From the IMG/VR virus record IMGVR_UViG_3300031963_011500, positions 1-33,917 of that record: DNA of 33,917 nt; one strand, written 5' to 3'. Below are positions 14,721 to 22,286 of the stretch, piece by piece; the first letter of the stretch is position 1, and each line of letters begins with the position of its first letter. This DNA is from a virus. Both the position numbers and the translations under genes were made by a program. The notes beneath the pieces are model-generated. The model was not told the origin of the DNA and did not search any database. It saw only the letters and a program-made list of their open reading frames with translations.

Positions 14721-15599
14721 ATGAAGATTGCTGTTTGTGTTCATTTGTATCATACCGATATGTGGGATGAAATTGAAAATTATTTGAATAATTTAGATTT
14801 ACCATATAAATTATATGTTAATTTACCTTATGAAACTGACGGAAACAACTTTTTAGATTTTCAGTGGGAGACTTATGTAAATTATTACCAAGACTTGAAA
14901 AATGCGGGGAAAAATAATAATGAAAAGGCTTACAAACATTTTATTAAACATGGACTAAACGAGGGAAGATTTTATAGAAAAGATCATTTGGATGTTTATG
15001 AAAAAATAATCAAATTTAAGAATGAAACTAAAGTTTTTCTATCTCCTAACAGAGGTGTTGATATTGGTGGGTTTTTATATACGTATAAAAAAATCGATAA
15101 TGATACTGATTTAATACTCAAAATACATACTAAAAAAGGTTTAGGTTCTGAAAAAGTTCCTTCACTAGATTTAATGAGAAGAGGTGGTGGATTTGCAATA
15201 AGTCATGGTAGGAATTGGTTTCATGGATTAATGGGTGGGGTTTTATCTAATAGTGTTCAGGTAAATAATATAATTAATAACTTTACTCAAGACAATACCA
15301 CAGGTATGGTGGGGTTCAGAAAGTATAAAAATTTTACAGTTAATTATGATGAAACCTTAAAAATATTATCCAAGCTTAATGTAAAAAAAATACCCGAAAA
15401 TTCTGATTTTATTGGGGGAACTATTTTTTGGGTTAGAAATGAAATTCTAAAAAAATACTTATCGAATAACATCATCAATGAAATAATTGAATTGATGCCA
15501 TATGGATATGTCAGAGAACCATCAATAAATCATGCAATGGAAAGAGTTTTTGGTATATTGGTTTATTTTGAAAATAAAAATATTAAAATTATTAAATGA
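14721..15599 (+). CDS. RgpF-like (rhamnan synthesis F) glycosyltransferase
   Basis: The 292-residue protein matches the RgpF family (PF05045): CVHLYHTDMWDEIENYL, SPNRGVDIGGFLYTYKK, LILKIHTKKG, GMVGFRKY and NSDFIGGTIFWVRNEIL. RgpF-type enzymes build rhamnose-containing surface polysaccharides. An insertion at about 60-86 (YVNYYQDLKNAGKNNNEKAY, then HFIKHGLNEGRFYRK) is the YxxxYxDLxxAG...HFxxxGxxEGR motif common in such proteins. The protein is cytoplasmic. It is the first of five overlapping glycosyltransferase genes; the next starts inside its stop (ATGA). Linked with the rfbC-like gene at 9925, it suggests decoration with rhamnose or a related deoxysugar, of host surface glycan or virion proteins. 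Confidence 0.8.
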   Translation: MKIAVCVHLYHTDMWDEIENYLNNLDLPYKLYVNLPYETDGNNFLDFQWETYVNYYQDLKNAGKNNNEKAYKHFIKHGLNEGRFYRKDHLDVYEKIIKFKNETKVFLSPNRGVDIGGFLYTYKKIDNDTDLILKIHTKKGLGSEKVPSLDLMRRGGGFAISHGRNWFHGLMGGVLSNSVQVNNIINNFTQDNTTGMVGFRKYKNFTVNYDETLKILSKLNVKKIPENSDFIGGTIFWVRNEILKKYLSNNIINEIIELMPYGYVREPSINHAMERVFGILVYFENKNIKIIK

Positions 15600-16270
15600 A
15601 ACATGTTATAGTAACAAGATGTAAATTTGGAAAAGATGAGGAATTCCAAAAATATTTTGAGGTTATGAAAAAAACTTACATACCATCAATAAATTCACAA
15701 ACAGATAAAAATTTTTCAATCGCATTAATTGTCAATCCAAGACATTATGATTTGATTAGGAATGAAATCAATAAAGAAATTGAAATAGTTAAATTTTTTG
15801 ATCAAAATGATGAGTACAAAGATTTAGAAGTTAGACAAAAAATAGATTTAATACCTTTTTCAGACACCAAGAAAGATTATAGAGACTTTGTAATAAAAAA
15901 TAATATCACAATTCAAACTAGACACGATTGTGATGATGTTATGGCTCCAAACTATATTGAATATATACATAACCTTTATAATCAAAATAAAAACAATTAC
16001 GACGATTTTATTTTGAATTTTCACCCAACAAAATTAGTTGTTGAAACAGGTAAAGAATATACTCATGGTAGAGATTACAGTAAGGTATGTTCGATGTTTA
16101 GTACTTTAATACAAAAGAACGTCAAACACGGAATTATGGATTGTGTACATGATCACTTGAAAGGATTCACAAGAAATATTATATATATTCCAAGAGGATA
16201 TGTTAAATTAGGAATTCACGGTAATAATACTTTATCTAAATTAACCCCAAATGACAAACCATTGAATTAA
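15596..16270 (+). CDS. Putative rhamnosyltransferase-like protein
   Basis: A 224-residue protein resembling the putative rhamnosyltransferase family (PF11316): an HVIVTRCKFG start, the IPSINSQTDKNFSIALIVNP segment, and TIQTRHDCDDVMAPNYIEYI, where DCDD takes the place of the nucleotide-sugar-binding acidic motif (TRLDxDD). The family is a GT-A fold, cytoplasmic enzyme group linked to surface polysaccharide. It is co-translated with the RgpF-like gene (four-base overlap) and is two bases before the next one, so all act in one pathway. Assignment to rhamnose specifically is by family name and the neighbouring RgpF and RmlC homologues. Confidence 0.7.
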   Translation: MKHVIVTRCKFGKDEEFQKYFEVMKKTYIPSINSQTDKNFSIALIVNPRHYDLIRNEINKEIEIVKFFDQNDEYKDLEVRQKIDLIPFSDTKKDYRDFVIKNNITIQTRHDCDDVMAPNYIEYIHNLYNQNKNNYDDFILNFHPTKLVVETGKEYTHGRDYSKVCSMFSTLIQKNVKHGIMDCVHDHLKGFTRNIIYIPRGYVKLGIHGNNTLSKLTPNDKPLN

Positions 16271-16271
16271 T

Positions 16272-16892
16272 ATGAGATTTACCTATGCATATATAACATA
16301 CAAAAAGGATGTTTATGACCAATATTTAGGACCTTGTTTGGATAAAATTAAAGACAGGGTTGATATTATAACTAAATCTAATATTAAATCATCAAAATTT
16401 CATAATGAAGTTATTAACGAATCCCCAAATAGGTATATTATATTTTCCCACGAAGATGTAACATTCTCTGATGATATTATAACCCAAATTGAAAAAACAA
16501 TAGATCAAACTCCAAATTTTGGTGTGTTATGTGTCGTCGGAAAAAATGGTGATAATAAAAATGTTGGGGCTTTAGCTTCTAATAGATATGATCTAAAATT
16601 TTGTGATCCTTGTTTTTTTGTTATTGATAAAGAAAATCCATTAAGATTTGATGAAGTCACATTTGATGAATTTCATTTTGGTGTTGAGGACTATTGTATT
16701 GGAAGTCAGGAAAAACATGACAGAGGAACATATAGTATATTAATTAATTGGGGTAAAGAAAACTCACCATTATCCTTCAAACACCACAGCTATACCTGTA
16801 GGACAGTTAAATATCAGTGGGGTAATTATGCGGAATACAAAAAAAGATTAAAACAAAAATGGGGCCATTTGACAAATATTAAAAATTTTTAA
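16272..16892 (+). CDS. GT-A-fold glycosyltransferase-like protein
   Basis: A 206-residue protein with an N-terminal strand-helix (MRFTYAYITYKKDVYDQYLG), NRYIIFSHEDVTFSDDIITQ, where HEDV looks like the metal/nucleotide motif of small GT-A enzymes (PF13712-like), and a conserved GVEDYCIGSQEKHDRGTY that resembles the acceptor-side ED motif. C-terminal KHHSYTCRTVKYQWGNY is typical of the end of such enzymes. It lies third in the glycosyltransferase operon, two bases either side of its neighbours. The sugar it transfers cannot be predicted. An INES sequence near residue 49 is probably chance, because it lies inside the enzyme fold. Confidence 0.6.
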   Translation: MRFTYAYITYKKDVYDQYLGPCLDKIKDRVDIITKSNIKSSKFHNEVINESPNRYIIFSHEDVTFSDDIITQIEKTIDQTPNFGVLCVVGKNGDNKNVGALASNRYDLKFCDPCFFVIDKENPLRFDEVTFDEFHFGVEDYCIGSQEKHDRGTYSILINWGKENSPLSFKHHSYTCRTVKYQWGNYAEYKKRLKQKWGHLTNIKNF

Positions 16893-16894
16893 TA

Positions 16895-17950
16895 ATGATA
16901 AGTATCATAATCACGGCACACAATAATGATTTTTTTTTATACGAAACATTAGATTCTATAAATAAAAGTAATGTAAACTTTGATTATGAAATTTTATTAG
17001 GTGTGGATAACTGTCAAATTACGATGGACTCGATTAAAGATAACATCAATAAAATATCTGAAAATGTTAAGGTCTTTTATTTTCCTAAGGTTGGAACATA
17101 TGTTATTAGGAATAGTTTGGCAAAAATTTCTAAATTTGATGATCTCTTGTTTGTTGATTCAGATGATATATTAACAGATGATACTTTGGGATTTGTCTAT
17201 GAAAATTTAAAAAAGTATGATCTAGCCAAATATAAATTTGCAATGTTTGGTGGTAATTTTGATATCAATAAAGTTAAAACATATAAAAAATACGAAACAA
17301 GTCCAGCGGGATCATTTGGTATTAAAAAAAATACTTTTTTAGAAATGGGGGGATTTGAACCTTGGTCTTGTGCTGCTGACGGTGAATTTCAATGGAGAGT
17401 TGAAATGACTAAAAAAAAGGTAATAACAAAAAACAACGTTGGACTGTATTATAGAAGACACAATTCAAACCTTACCGTTGATAGTAAAACTGGTATGAAA
17501 TCACCTATAAGATTATATTATCATTCGCTAAAAAAAGAAAAAATTAAAAATAATAAATACGGTAACATAGAAAATATTAGTGTTTCTGAATATTTGGAAA
17601 TAAATAAAACTAACATTAAAAATTATAAAATTATTTTTGAACATTTGAAGTTACCAAACCCATATAATTTTCAAGAAATTTTTGAAAGGGAAAAACTGAA
17701 AAAAAGTCAAGCTTTAAATGGAGTCTTGAATTCCAGTACTGAAGTAGAACCTCCAAAAAATGAATACAAAGATTTATCCGTTAAAAGTACTATCGAACAA
17801 AAAAGATCTCAAATAGATTATGATAGAGTTAATTACGTTTTTCAAAACAACAATAACAAACTTACTTCAATGAGAGTTAACAAACCCACAATACCACAAC
17901 AAGTTAGAAACAATACAAGTTTTCTAAATAAATTGAACAAAAAAAGATAA
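16895..17950 (+). CDS. Family 2 glycosyltransferase with C-terminal tail
   Basis: The 351-residue protein is a GT2 enzyme: SIIITAHNNDFFLYETLDSI start, IRNSLAKI, LLFVDSDDILTDDTL with the DxD-type DSDD, and GGFEPWSCAADGEFQWRV as the acceptor-side motif. Beyond about 250 it has a low-complexity Asn/Lys-rich tail with STIEQKRSQIDYDRVNYVFQ and a basic end (NTSFLNKLNKKR). The tail has a counterpart in the next gene. GT2 enzymes transfer sugars from nucleotide donors to glycans or proteins. The gene's last base is the first base of the next gene's start. Confidence 0.8.
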   Translation: MISIIITAHNNDFFLYETLDSINKSNVNFDYEILLGVDNCQITMDSIKDNINKISENVKVFYFPKVGTYVIRNSLAKISKFDDLLFVDSDDILTDDTLGFVYENLKKYDLAKYKFAMFGGNFDINKVKTYKKYETSPAGSFGIKKNTFLEMGGFEPWSCAADGEFQWRVEMTKKKVITKNNVGLYYRRHNSNLTVDSKTGMKSPIRLYYHSLKKEKIKNNKYGNIENISVSEYLEINKTNIKNYKIIFEHLKLPNPYNFQEIFEREKLKKSQALNGVLNSSTEVEPPKNEYKDLSVKSTIEQKRSQIDYDRVNYVFQNNNNKLTSMRVNKPTIPQQVRNNTSFLNKLNKKR

Positions 17951-18906
17951 TGTCACTTTCTGTCATAGTTCCAACGTTTGATAATATTGAATTCTTAGAT
18001 GAGTTGTTTGATTCATTTGAAAAAAATAAAGTAAATTTTCCTCACGAATATTTAATTGGAATTGATAATTGTGAAAATACAAAACAATATATCGAAGAAA
18101 GAAAGTTTCCCGAAAATGTATTTTTTTTCTACTTTGTAGAAAATGTTGGGCCCTATAAAATAAAAAATACTTTAGCAGAAGTTGCAAAATACGACAATTT
18201 ATTCTTTTTTGACTCAGACGACTACATGACCGAGAGTTGTTTATCAGAGATAAATAAGTTAATAGGTAAGTATGAATGTATAAAACCAAAATTTATAAAC
18301 TTTAAGGATACTAAAGATGGAAGAGTTTATATTGATGGTAATGGTCTACATGGTGAAGGTGTGTTTGCAATTCACAAAAGTGTTTTTTTAGCCATGAATG
18401 GTTTTGAAGGATGGAGATGTGCTGCAGACTCTGATTTTATGGGGAGATTATACAAGTTAAGAAGAAAAATTAATCTAACAAATTTAATTTTATTTCACAG
18501 AAGAATACACGGAAACAGCCTTACCATGTCCAAAGAAACAGGATATGCTTCTGAAATAAGGGGAAAATACTTCTCAATATCCAAAAATAAAACAGATCAT
18601 GGTCCACTACCAAAATTAGAAAAGGCTGATTACCAAATGTTGGATAATGAAACTAAATTATGGTCAGAACCAATATCAACAATAGAACAAAGAAAAATTG
18701 ATTTACAAAAAGAACTCAAAGAAAAAAAACACAAACTACTTGAATCAATTTTTAGTGATGCACCAAAAGAAGTCCCGCAGAGAGAAATTAAAGTTGTCAA
18801 TTATAATAAAGTAAATCAAATAACAAATCGACAAACCCAATCAAATTTGGGTACTGCATTAAAAAAAGCAAAATTAGAAAATATTAAAAGAAATTCGAGG
18901 CGTTAG
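17950..18906 (+). CDS. Family 2 glycosyltransferase, paralogue of the preceding gene
   Basis: A 318-residue GT2 enzyme closely similar to its neighbour: SVIVPTFDNIEFLDELFDSF, LIGIDNCENTKQ, VGPYKIKNTLAEVAKYDNLF, FFDSDDYMTE, MNGFEGWRCAADSDF and LFHRRIHGNSLTMSKETGYA. The tail STIEQRKIDLQKELKEKKHK, then NYNKVNQITNRQ, mirrors the tail of 16895. The two arose by tandem duplication and then diverged, so they may use related acceptors. It ends the operon; just after the stop is a weak stem-loop (AAATTC/GAATTT) with an eight-T run. Confidence 0.8.
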   Translation: MSLSVIVPTFDNIEFLDELFDSFEKNKVNFPHEYLIGIDNCENTKQYIEERKFPENVFFFYFVENVGPYKIKNTLAEVAKYDNLFFFDSDDYMTESCLSEINKLIGKYECIKPKFINFKDTKDGRVYIDGNGLHGEGVFAIHKSVFLAMNGFEGWRCAADSDFMGRLYKLRRKINLTNLILFHRRIHGNSLTMSKETGYASEIRGKYFSISKNKTDHGPLPKLEKADYQMLDNETKLWSEPISTIEQRKIDLQKELKEKKHKLLESIFSDAPKEVPQREIKVVNYNKVNQITNRQTQSNLGTALKKAKLENIKRNSRR

Positions 18907-18916
18907 AATTTTTTTT
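18891..18916 (+). terminator. Weak terminator-like stem with T-run
   Basis: AAATTC (18891-18896) can pair with GAATTT (18906-18911) over a nine-base loop, and the second arm runs into eight T bases (18909-18916). The stem is AT-rich and overlaps the stop codon of the glycosyltransferase gene, so it would be weak. It is the only terminator candidate at the end of the 12231-18906 operon. Confidence 0.3.
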
Positions 18917-18919
18917 CAC

Positions 18920-18927
18920 TATATTTG
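18920..18927 (+). promoter_or_regulatory. TAnnTTTG promoter (TATATTTG), 4 nt from start
   Basis: TATATTTG is a perfect Bacteroidota -7 element and ends 4 nt before the ATG at 18932, so the mRNA should be leaderless. No clear TTG is seen at the -33 position. Confidence 0.55.
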
Positions 18928-18931
18928 TTTT

Positions 18932-19294
18932 ATGGAACACAGATATAAATCAGGAAACGTAATCAAGGACGATCACATCAAAAGAGTTAAAAAACTTTTA
19001 AAGAATAAAGGAGTGTCTTTTGAATTTAATATTTGGAGAGATAAAGTTGAATTCCAAATCACTAATATCAGAAAATACAATAACGGATGGTCTTTTAGCG
19101 ATAAAAACAACTATTGTTATGAGGTGGATATCAAAATGGTCAGTGAAGCCCCTTTTTCTCGTCACTATGTAAACTCAAATATAAGACGATTAAACTCTCG
19201 AGTTAGAGCTTGGTCTAACGAACAAGTATTATTGGAAGAGTTACAATTCTTCGGGATGAACAACATTTGTATTTCAAAGATTCAATATGTTTAG
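18932..19294 (+). CDS. Small basic protein, unknown function
   Basis: A 120-residue, soluble, basic protein with alternating strands and helices (KDDHIKRVKKLLKNKG, FEFNIWRDKVEFQITNI, NYCYEVDIKM, LNSRVRAWSNEQVLLEELQF). There is no motif I recognise. It has its own leaderless-type promoter and stands alone between the glycosyltransferase operon and the lysozyme unit, which suggests separate, perhaps early, expression. It could be a host-takeover protein, but that is a guess from position and promoter only. Confidence 0.5.
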   Translation: MEHRYKSGNVIKDDHIKRVKKLLKNKGVSFEFNIWRDKVEFQITNIRKYNNGWSFSDKNNYCYEVDIKMVSEAPFSRHYVNSNIRRLNSRVRAWSNEQVLLEELQFFGMNNICISKIQYV

Positions 19295-19304
19295 AGTTCT
19301 TTTA

Positions 19305-19312
19305 TATTTATT
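19305..19312 (+). promoter_or_regulatory. TATTTATT promoter-like element
   Basis: TATTTATT lies in the 21-base gap before the lysozyme gene and nearly touches its ATG at 19316. If it is a -10 box the mRNA would be leaderless or start inside the gene; alternatively it may act differently. Confidence 0.35.
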
Positions 19313-19315
19313 AAT

Positions 19316-20227
19316 ATGAAAGTATCAATAACAGAAGATCAACTAAAAGTAGTACAATCAAAATTACTTTATGAACAAATCCTTGATGATCTTGTTTTCA
19401 AACTATCTTTAATTACAGAAGATGGTAAGACTAAACCTGATATGGAATGGGATTTTGAACCTATCAAAAAAGAAATTGATTTGTCTAAGTTATGGGTTAA
19501 AACTAAGGAAGACGCCATAAAATATATTGAAAAGGTTAAAGATAAAATTGAAAATCTTCCTTCTGACTTAAAAAAAAGAATTGTAAAATATATTGCTTAT
19601 TCCTTATTAGGTTTGTTGAGTTTGAAACAAATTGAAAAGTACTTGGATCCTCCATTACAAAGTGCGGTAGAAACTGAAAAAGAATTCATCAAAAAAGTAA
19701 TACCACCAAGAATAAGAAAGTCATCGGAAGGTTTAATAGATCACTTAAAATACGAAGAAGGATCCATTAGACATAAAGGACAACCAAATTTAGTGGCATA
19801 TGATCTTGGTGATGGTGCTTATACCATTGGTTATGGACACGCCATATTTCCTGATGAACAAGAAGGATTTGATTTTTTACCAAGATACTCAAAAATAATT
19901 CCAGGTAGAACAAAAATTACAAAAGAAGATGCCGAAAAATTATTGAAAGATGACATGAGAGAAGCGGAAAGTATCGTTAATCGAATTTTGGATCAGTGGG
20001 AAGAAAAAGGAATCAAACCACCAATCACACAAGGAATGTACGATGCGATGGTTTCAATGTCATTCAATATGGGAAGAGGTATAAGAACTTCTGATTTTAT
20101 ACAAGCTGTTAAACGAGGTGATTTTGATTTAGCAAGAAAACTAATTTTAACAACAAGTGAAAATTTATTTGACGAGTTTCCTGGATTAAAATCAAGAAGA
20201 AAAAAAGAATCAGAAATGTTTAAATGA
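19316..20227 (+). CDS. Tagged T4-type lysozyme (GH24), probably virion-associated
   Basis: The 303-residue protein has a C-terminal GH24 domain from about 137: LKYEEG with catalytic E148, then AYDLGDGAYTIGYGH with D163 and T170, matching the Glu, Asp, Thr triad of T4 lysozyme (E11, D20, T26). TQGMYDAMVSMSFNMG and GLKSRRKKESEMF are also typical. The first 130 residues are extra: the start MKVSITEDQLKVVQ and later KLSLITEDGKTK carry two [LI]-x-E-D sites (after E7 and E35), then a helical linker with a hydrophobic stretch (VKYIAYSLLGLLSL). It cleaves peptidoglycan. The tag-like start suggests a virion enzyme released by prohead protease for use at entry, rather than a simple endolysin. Confidence 0.8.
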   Translation: MKVSITEDQLKVVQSKLLYEQILDDLVFKLSLITEDGKTKPDMEWDFEPIKKEIDLSKLWVKTKEDAIKYIEKVKDKIENLPSDLKKRIVKYIAYSLLGLLSLKQIEKYLDPPLQSAVETEKEFIKKVIPPRIRKSSEGLIDHLKYEEGSIRHKGQPNLVAYDLGDGAYTIGYGHAIFPDEQEGFDFLPRYSKIIPGRTKITKEDAEKLLKDDMREAESIVNRILDQWEEKGIKPPITQGMYDAMVSMSFNMGRGIRTSDFIQAVKRGDFDLARKLILTTSENLFDEFPGLKSRRKKESEMFK

Positions 20228-20889
20228 TGGACAGGTTAAAACTATTAAAATTATTCAAAAGATTTGCGGGGGATGAAATTGATCTTCACGGGTTAAAATG
20301 TATTCCTGTTCGAGTTGGGGAAGAAATAATATCAAAAAGACATAATAAACCTTATTATCCGATTGAATTTAAAATAGAAAATCCAAATGATGTTCCTTAT
20401 TTCCATTCAATAGTGGATGAGGAACTTTTAGATATTGTAATGGAGTTTGAAGAGTATGTTGGTCTTAAATTAACTACTGAAATATTATGGGATGAACAGC
20501 CAAAATTTTATCTTAACGACAAAACAAGGGATCAAATTCAAAAAGTTTTCGACTCTGTAAGAGAAATTAAATTCACCACAGGAACCCCATTTGTTGGGTA
20601 TAGAAGATATGTAATCAATATAGAATCTGTTGGTTTAAAAAGTAAAAATTTTGATCATGATGCATATTATATTGATAATACCGTTGTTCCATTATCAGCA
20701 ACAAAAAATGGTGAAAATATCGATGTTAATGAAGCTATAAATGAATATATTGATGAATTCTTACCACAGGTAGAAACATACTACGAAACAGAAGAATATT
20801 ATAAAGGTGTTGATCAAGTAATCAATCAATACCCACTTCTTAATGCTGATTATGTTGCAACTTATTACGACACTAAGTTTATCCGATAA
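20224..20889 (+). CDS. Acidic protein, unknown function
   Basis: A 221-residue protein (ATG at 20224 within the lysozyme stop; a second ATG follows). It has a short helical, basic start (MMDRLKLLKLFKRFAGDEID) and then an acidic alpha/beta body: YYPIEFKIENPNDVPYFHSI, FTTGTPFVGYRRYVINIESV, and a Tyr/Glu-rich end (VETYYETEEYYKGVDQVINQ). No family is recognised. It is co-translated with the lysozyme and so is probably a virion or lysis-associated protein. Its last 11 bases overlap the minus-strand uvrC-like gene. Confidence 0.5.
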   Translation: MMDRLKLLKLFKRFAGDEIDLHGLKCIPVRVGEEIISKRHNKPYYPIEFKIENPNDVPYFHSIVDEELLDIVMEFEEYVGLKLTTEILWDEQPKFYLNDKTRDQIQKVFDSVREIKFTTGTPFVGYRRYVINIESVGLKSKNFDHDAYYIDNTVVPLSATKNGENIDVNEAINEYIDEFLPQVETYYETEEYYKGVDQVINQYPLLNADYVATYYDTKFIR

Positions 20890-22153
20890 TAGACTTACTT
20901 CGTTTCTTACGGTGAAAAGTGATAACAAATCGGTGAACCTCATTTTGAATCTCAGCCAACAAAAACCCAAACTCACTTCTTGGAATATCAAAACTTGACC
21001 CATCAGTCTTGTGGATTGTAGATGATCTGTGTTTGTCGTCTTTTGAAATGGAGATCAAATCAATTAGATTCAACAAACCAAGTTCCTCAAATACTTTCTT
21101 GGCAACACCCAACTGACCTTTACCACCATCAATAATGACAAGTGAAGGTAACTCTTGTTTTTCATTTAAAAGTCGTTTGAATCTACGATTTAATACCTCA
21201 TCGAAAGAAGCATAGTCATCAGGTCCCTCAACAGTTTTGATGTTGAACTTACGATAGTTTGACTTATCAGTTTTACCATTCTTGTAACGAACAAGAGCGG
21301 ACACCTGACAATCACCAGCAGTATGAGAGTTGTCAAAGGCTTCGATAAGAGTTGGGACATTCAATAAACCAAATTGTTCTTTGAATGATCTTGCAAAATC
21401 ACTATACTTTCGAACACGAAATGACTCAAGTTTTTTCTCCAATAAATCAACGACATCCATTTTGTTTTTGAATGTTTGAGCAAGCTCGAACTCCATCTGA
21501 TCAGAGTGATACTTCATATACTTCTTCAAACGATTTCGAACTTTGTCAAACTGAAAAGAAAATACATCTTTCATCTCATTTACAATCTTCAAGTAAGAAA
21601 ACTTTAGAATAGAAGAAACGCAAGGAGCATTACAACGACCAAGATGAAACTCTAAACAAGTCTTGAACTTTTCGTTTTGGATATTCTCTTCAGTCAAGTT
21701 GTAAGAACAAGATCTAAGATTGAAAATGTCATGAACCATCTCATAGATCTCATAACAAGAATTAGAACTTGTAGACTCCAAAAGAACTTCACCAGTAAAG
21801 TTAGAAGGATTGCAAACTAAAAGTCTTGGGAACTCATCTTGACTCAAAGTAATAAACCAACGACGAGAACGATCATCTTTTGCTTTGATGTTGTATTTTG
21901 GTTTGTGTGATTTGATAAGTTCATCCTCCAATAACAAAGCCTGACTCTCATCATTTGTAGTCATGAACTCAACATCAGTGATTTCATTTACCAAAGACAA
22001 AGTCTTCTGATCTTTGTGGTTTTTTTGAAAGTAAGACTTCACTCGTTTAGGGAGAAACTTTGATTTTCCAACATAGATGATCTGACCCTTCTTGTTTTTG
22101 AAAAGGTAACAGCCGCTTGATTGTGGTATGTTTGAAAGTTTCTCTGTAATCAC
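20879..22153 (-). CDS. uvrC: Short UvrC-like excision nuclease lacking the HhH domain
   Basis: The GTG start at 22153 is chosen because a TAnnTTTG promoter lies exactly 4 nt upstream; an in-frame TTG at 22168 would overlap that promoter. The 424-residue protein has a GIY-YIG domain (SGCYLFKNKKGQIIYVGKSK), four Cys in the iron-sulfur pattern (RSCSYNL, KTCLEFHLGRCNAPC), a UVR-like helical region (QMEFELAQTFKNKMDVVDLL) and the RNase H-like nuclease (EAFDNSHTAGD, LVIIDGGKGQLG, HRFVITFHRKK) with the expected Asp, Asp and His. It ends at HRKKRSKSIIG, where cellular UvrC (about 600 residues) goes on into tandem helix-hairpin-helix motifs. In excision repair UvrC cuts both sides of a lesion with UvrAB; neither UvrA nor UvrB is in the window. 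Confidence 0.88.
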   Translation of the reverse strand: MITEKLSNIPQSSGCYLFKNKKGQIIYVGKSKFLPKRVKSYFQKNHKDQKTLSLVNEITDVEFMTTNDESQALLLEDELIKSHKPKYNIKAKDDRSRRWFITLSQDEFPRLLVCNPSNFTGEVLLESTSSNSCYEIYEMVHDIFNLRSCSYNLTEENIQNEKFKTCLEFHLGRCNAPCVSSILKFSYLKIVNEMKDVFSFQFDKVRNRLKKYMKYHSDQMEFELAQTFKNKMDVVDLLEKKLESFRVRKYSDFARSFKEQFGLLNVPTLIEAFDNSHTAGDCQVSALVRYKNGKTDKSNYRKFNIKTVEGPDDYASFDEVLNRRFKRLLNEKQELPSLVIIDGGKGQLGVAKKVFEELGLLNLIDLISISKDDKHRSSTIHKTDGSSFDIPRSEFGFLLAEIQNEVHRFVITFHRKKRSKSIIG

Positions 22154-22157
22154 AATA

Positions 22158-22165
22158 CAAATATA
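22158..22165 (-). promoter_or_regulatory. TAnnTTTG promoter (TATATTTG) of the uvrC-like gene
   Basis: The minus strand reads TATATTTG, then TATT, then the GTG start at 22153: a perfect -7 element with the same 4-nt spacing as at 9206 and 18920. The predicted mRNA is leaderless. A TTA stands near the -33 position in place of TTG. Confidence 0.6.
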
Positions 22166-22200
22166 CAAAATTTTTTATATTAACTACATGTTAAGATGAT

Positions 22201-22208
22201 TAACTTTG
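22201..22208 (+). promoter_or_regulatory. Candidate TAnnTTTG promoter (TAACTTTG)
   Basis: TAACTTTG matches the -7 consensus but lies 78 nt before the ATG at 22287, so it would give an mRNA with a normal leader of about 70 nt, unlike the 4-nt cases. The 22169-22286 gap is AT-rich and holds no other clear signal apart from the uvrC promoter at its left edge and an A-rich stretch just before the ATG. Confidence 0.3.
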
Positions 22209-22286
22209 GGCTAAGAATAAATAAAATTGGTGATTTAAGTTATAAGACTAACTATCTATTGGTAAATAAAATTAAACAAAAAAACT

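Noticed and set aside
16410-16440. INES sequence in the glycosyltransferase at 16272 as a protease site
   Set aside because: It falls inside the first Rossmann-like part of an enzyme fold and the protein has no tag, so it is most likely chance. It also warns that single [LI]-x-E-S matches are weak evidence.
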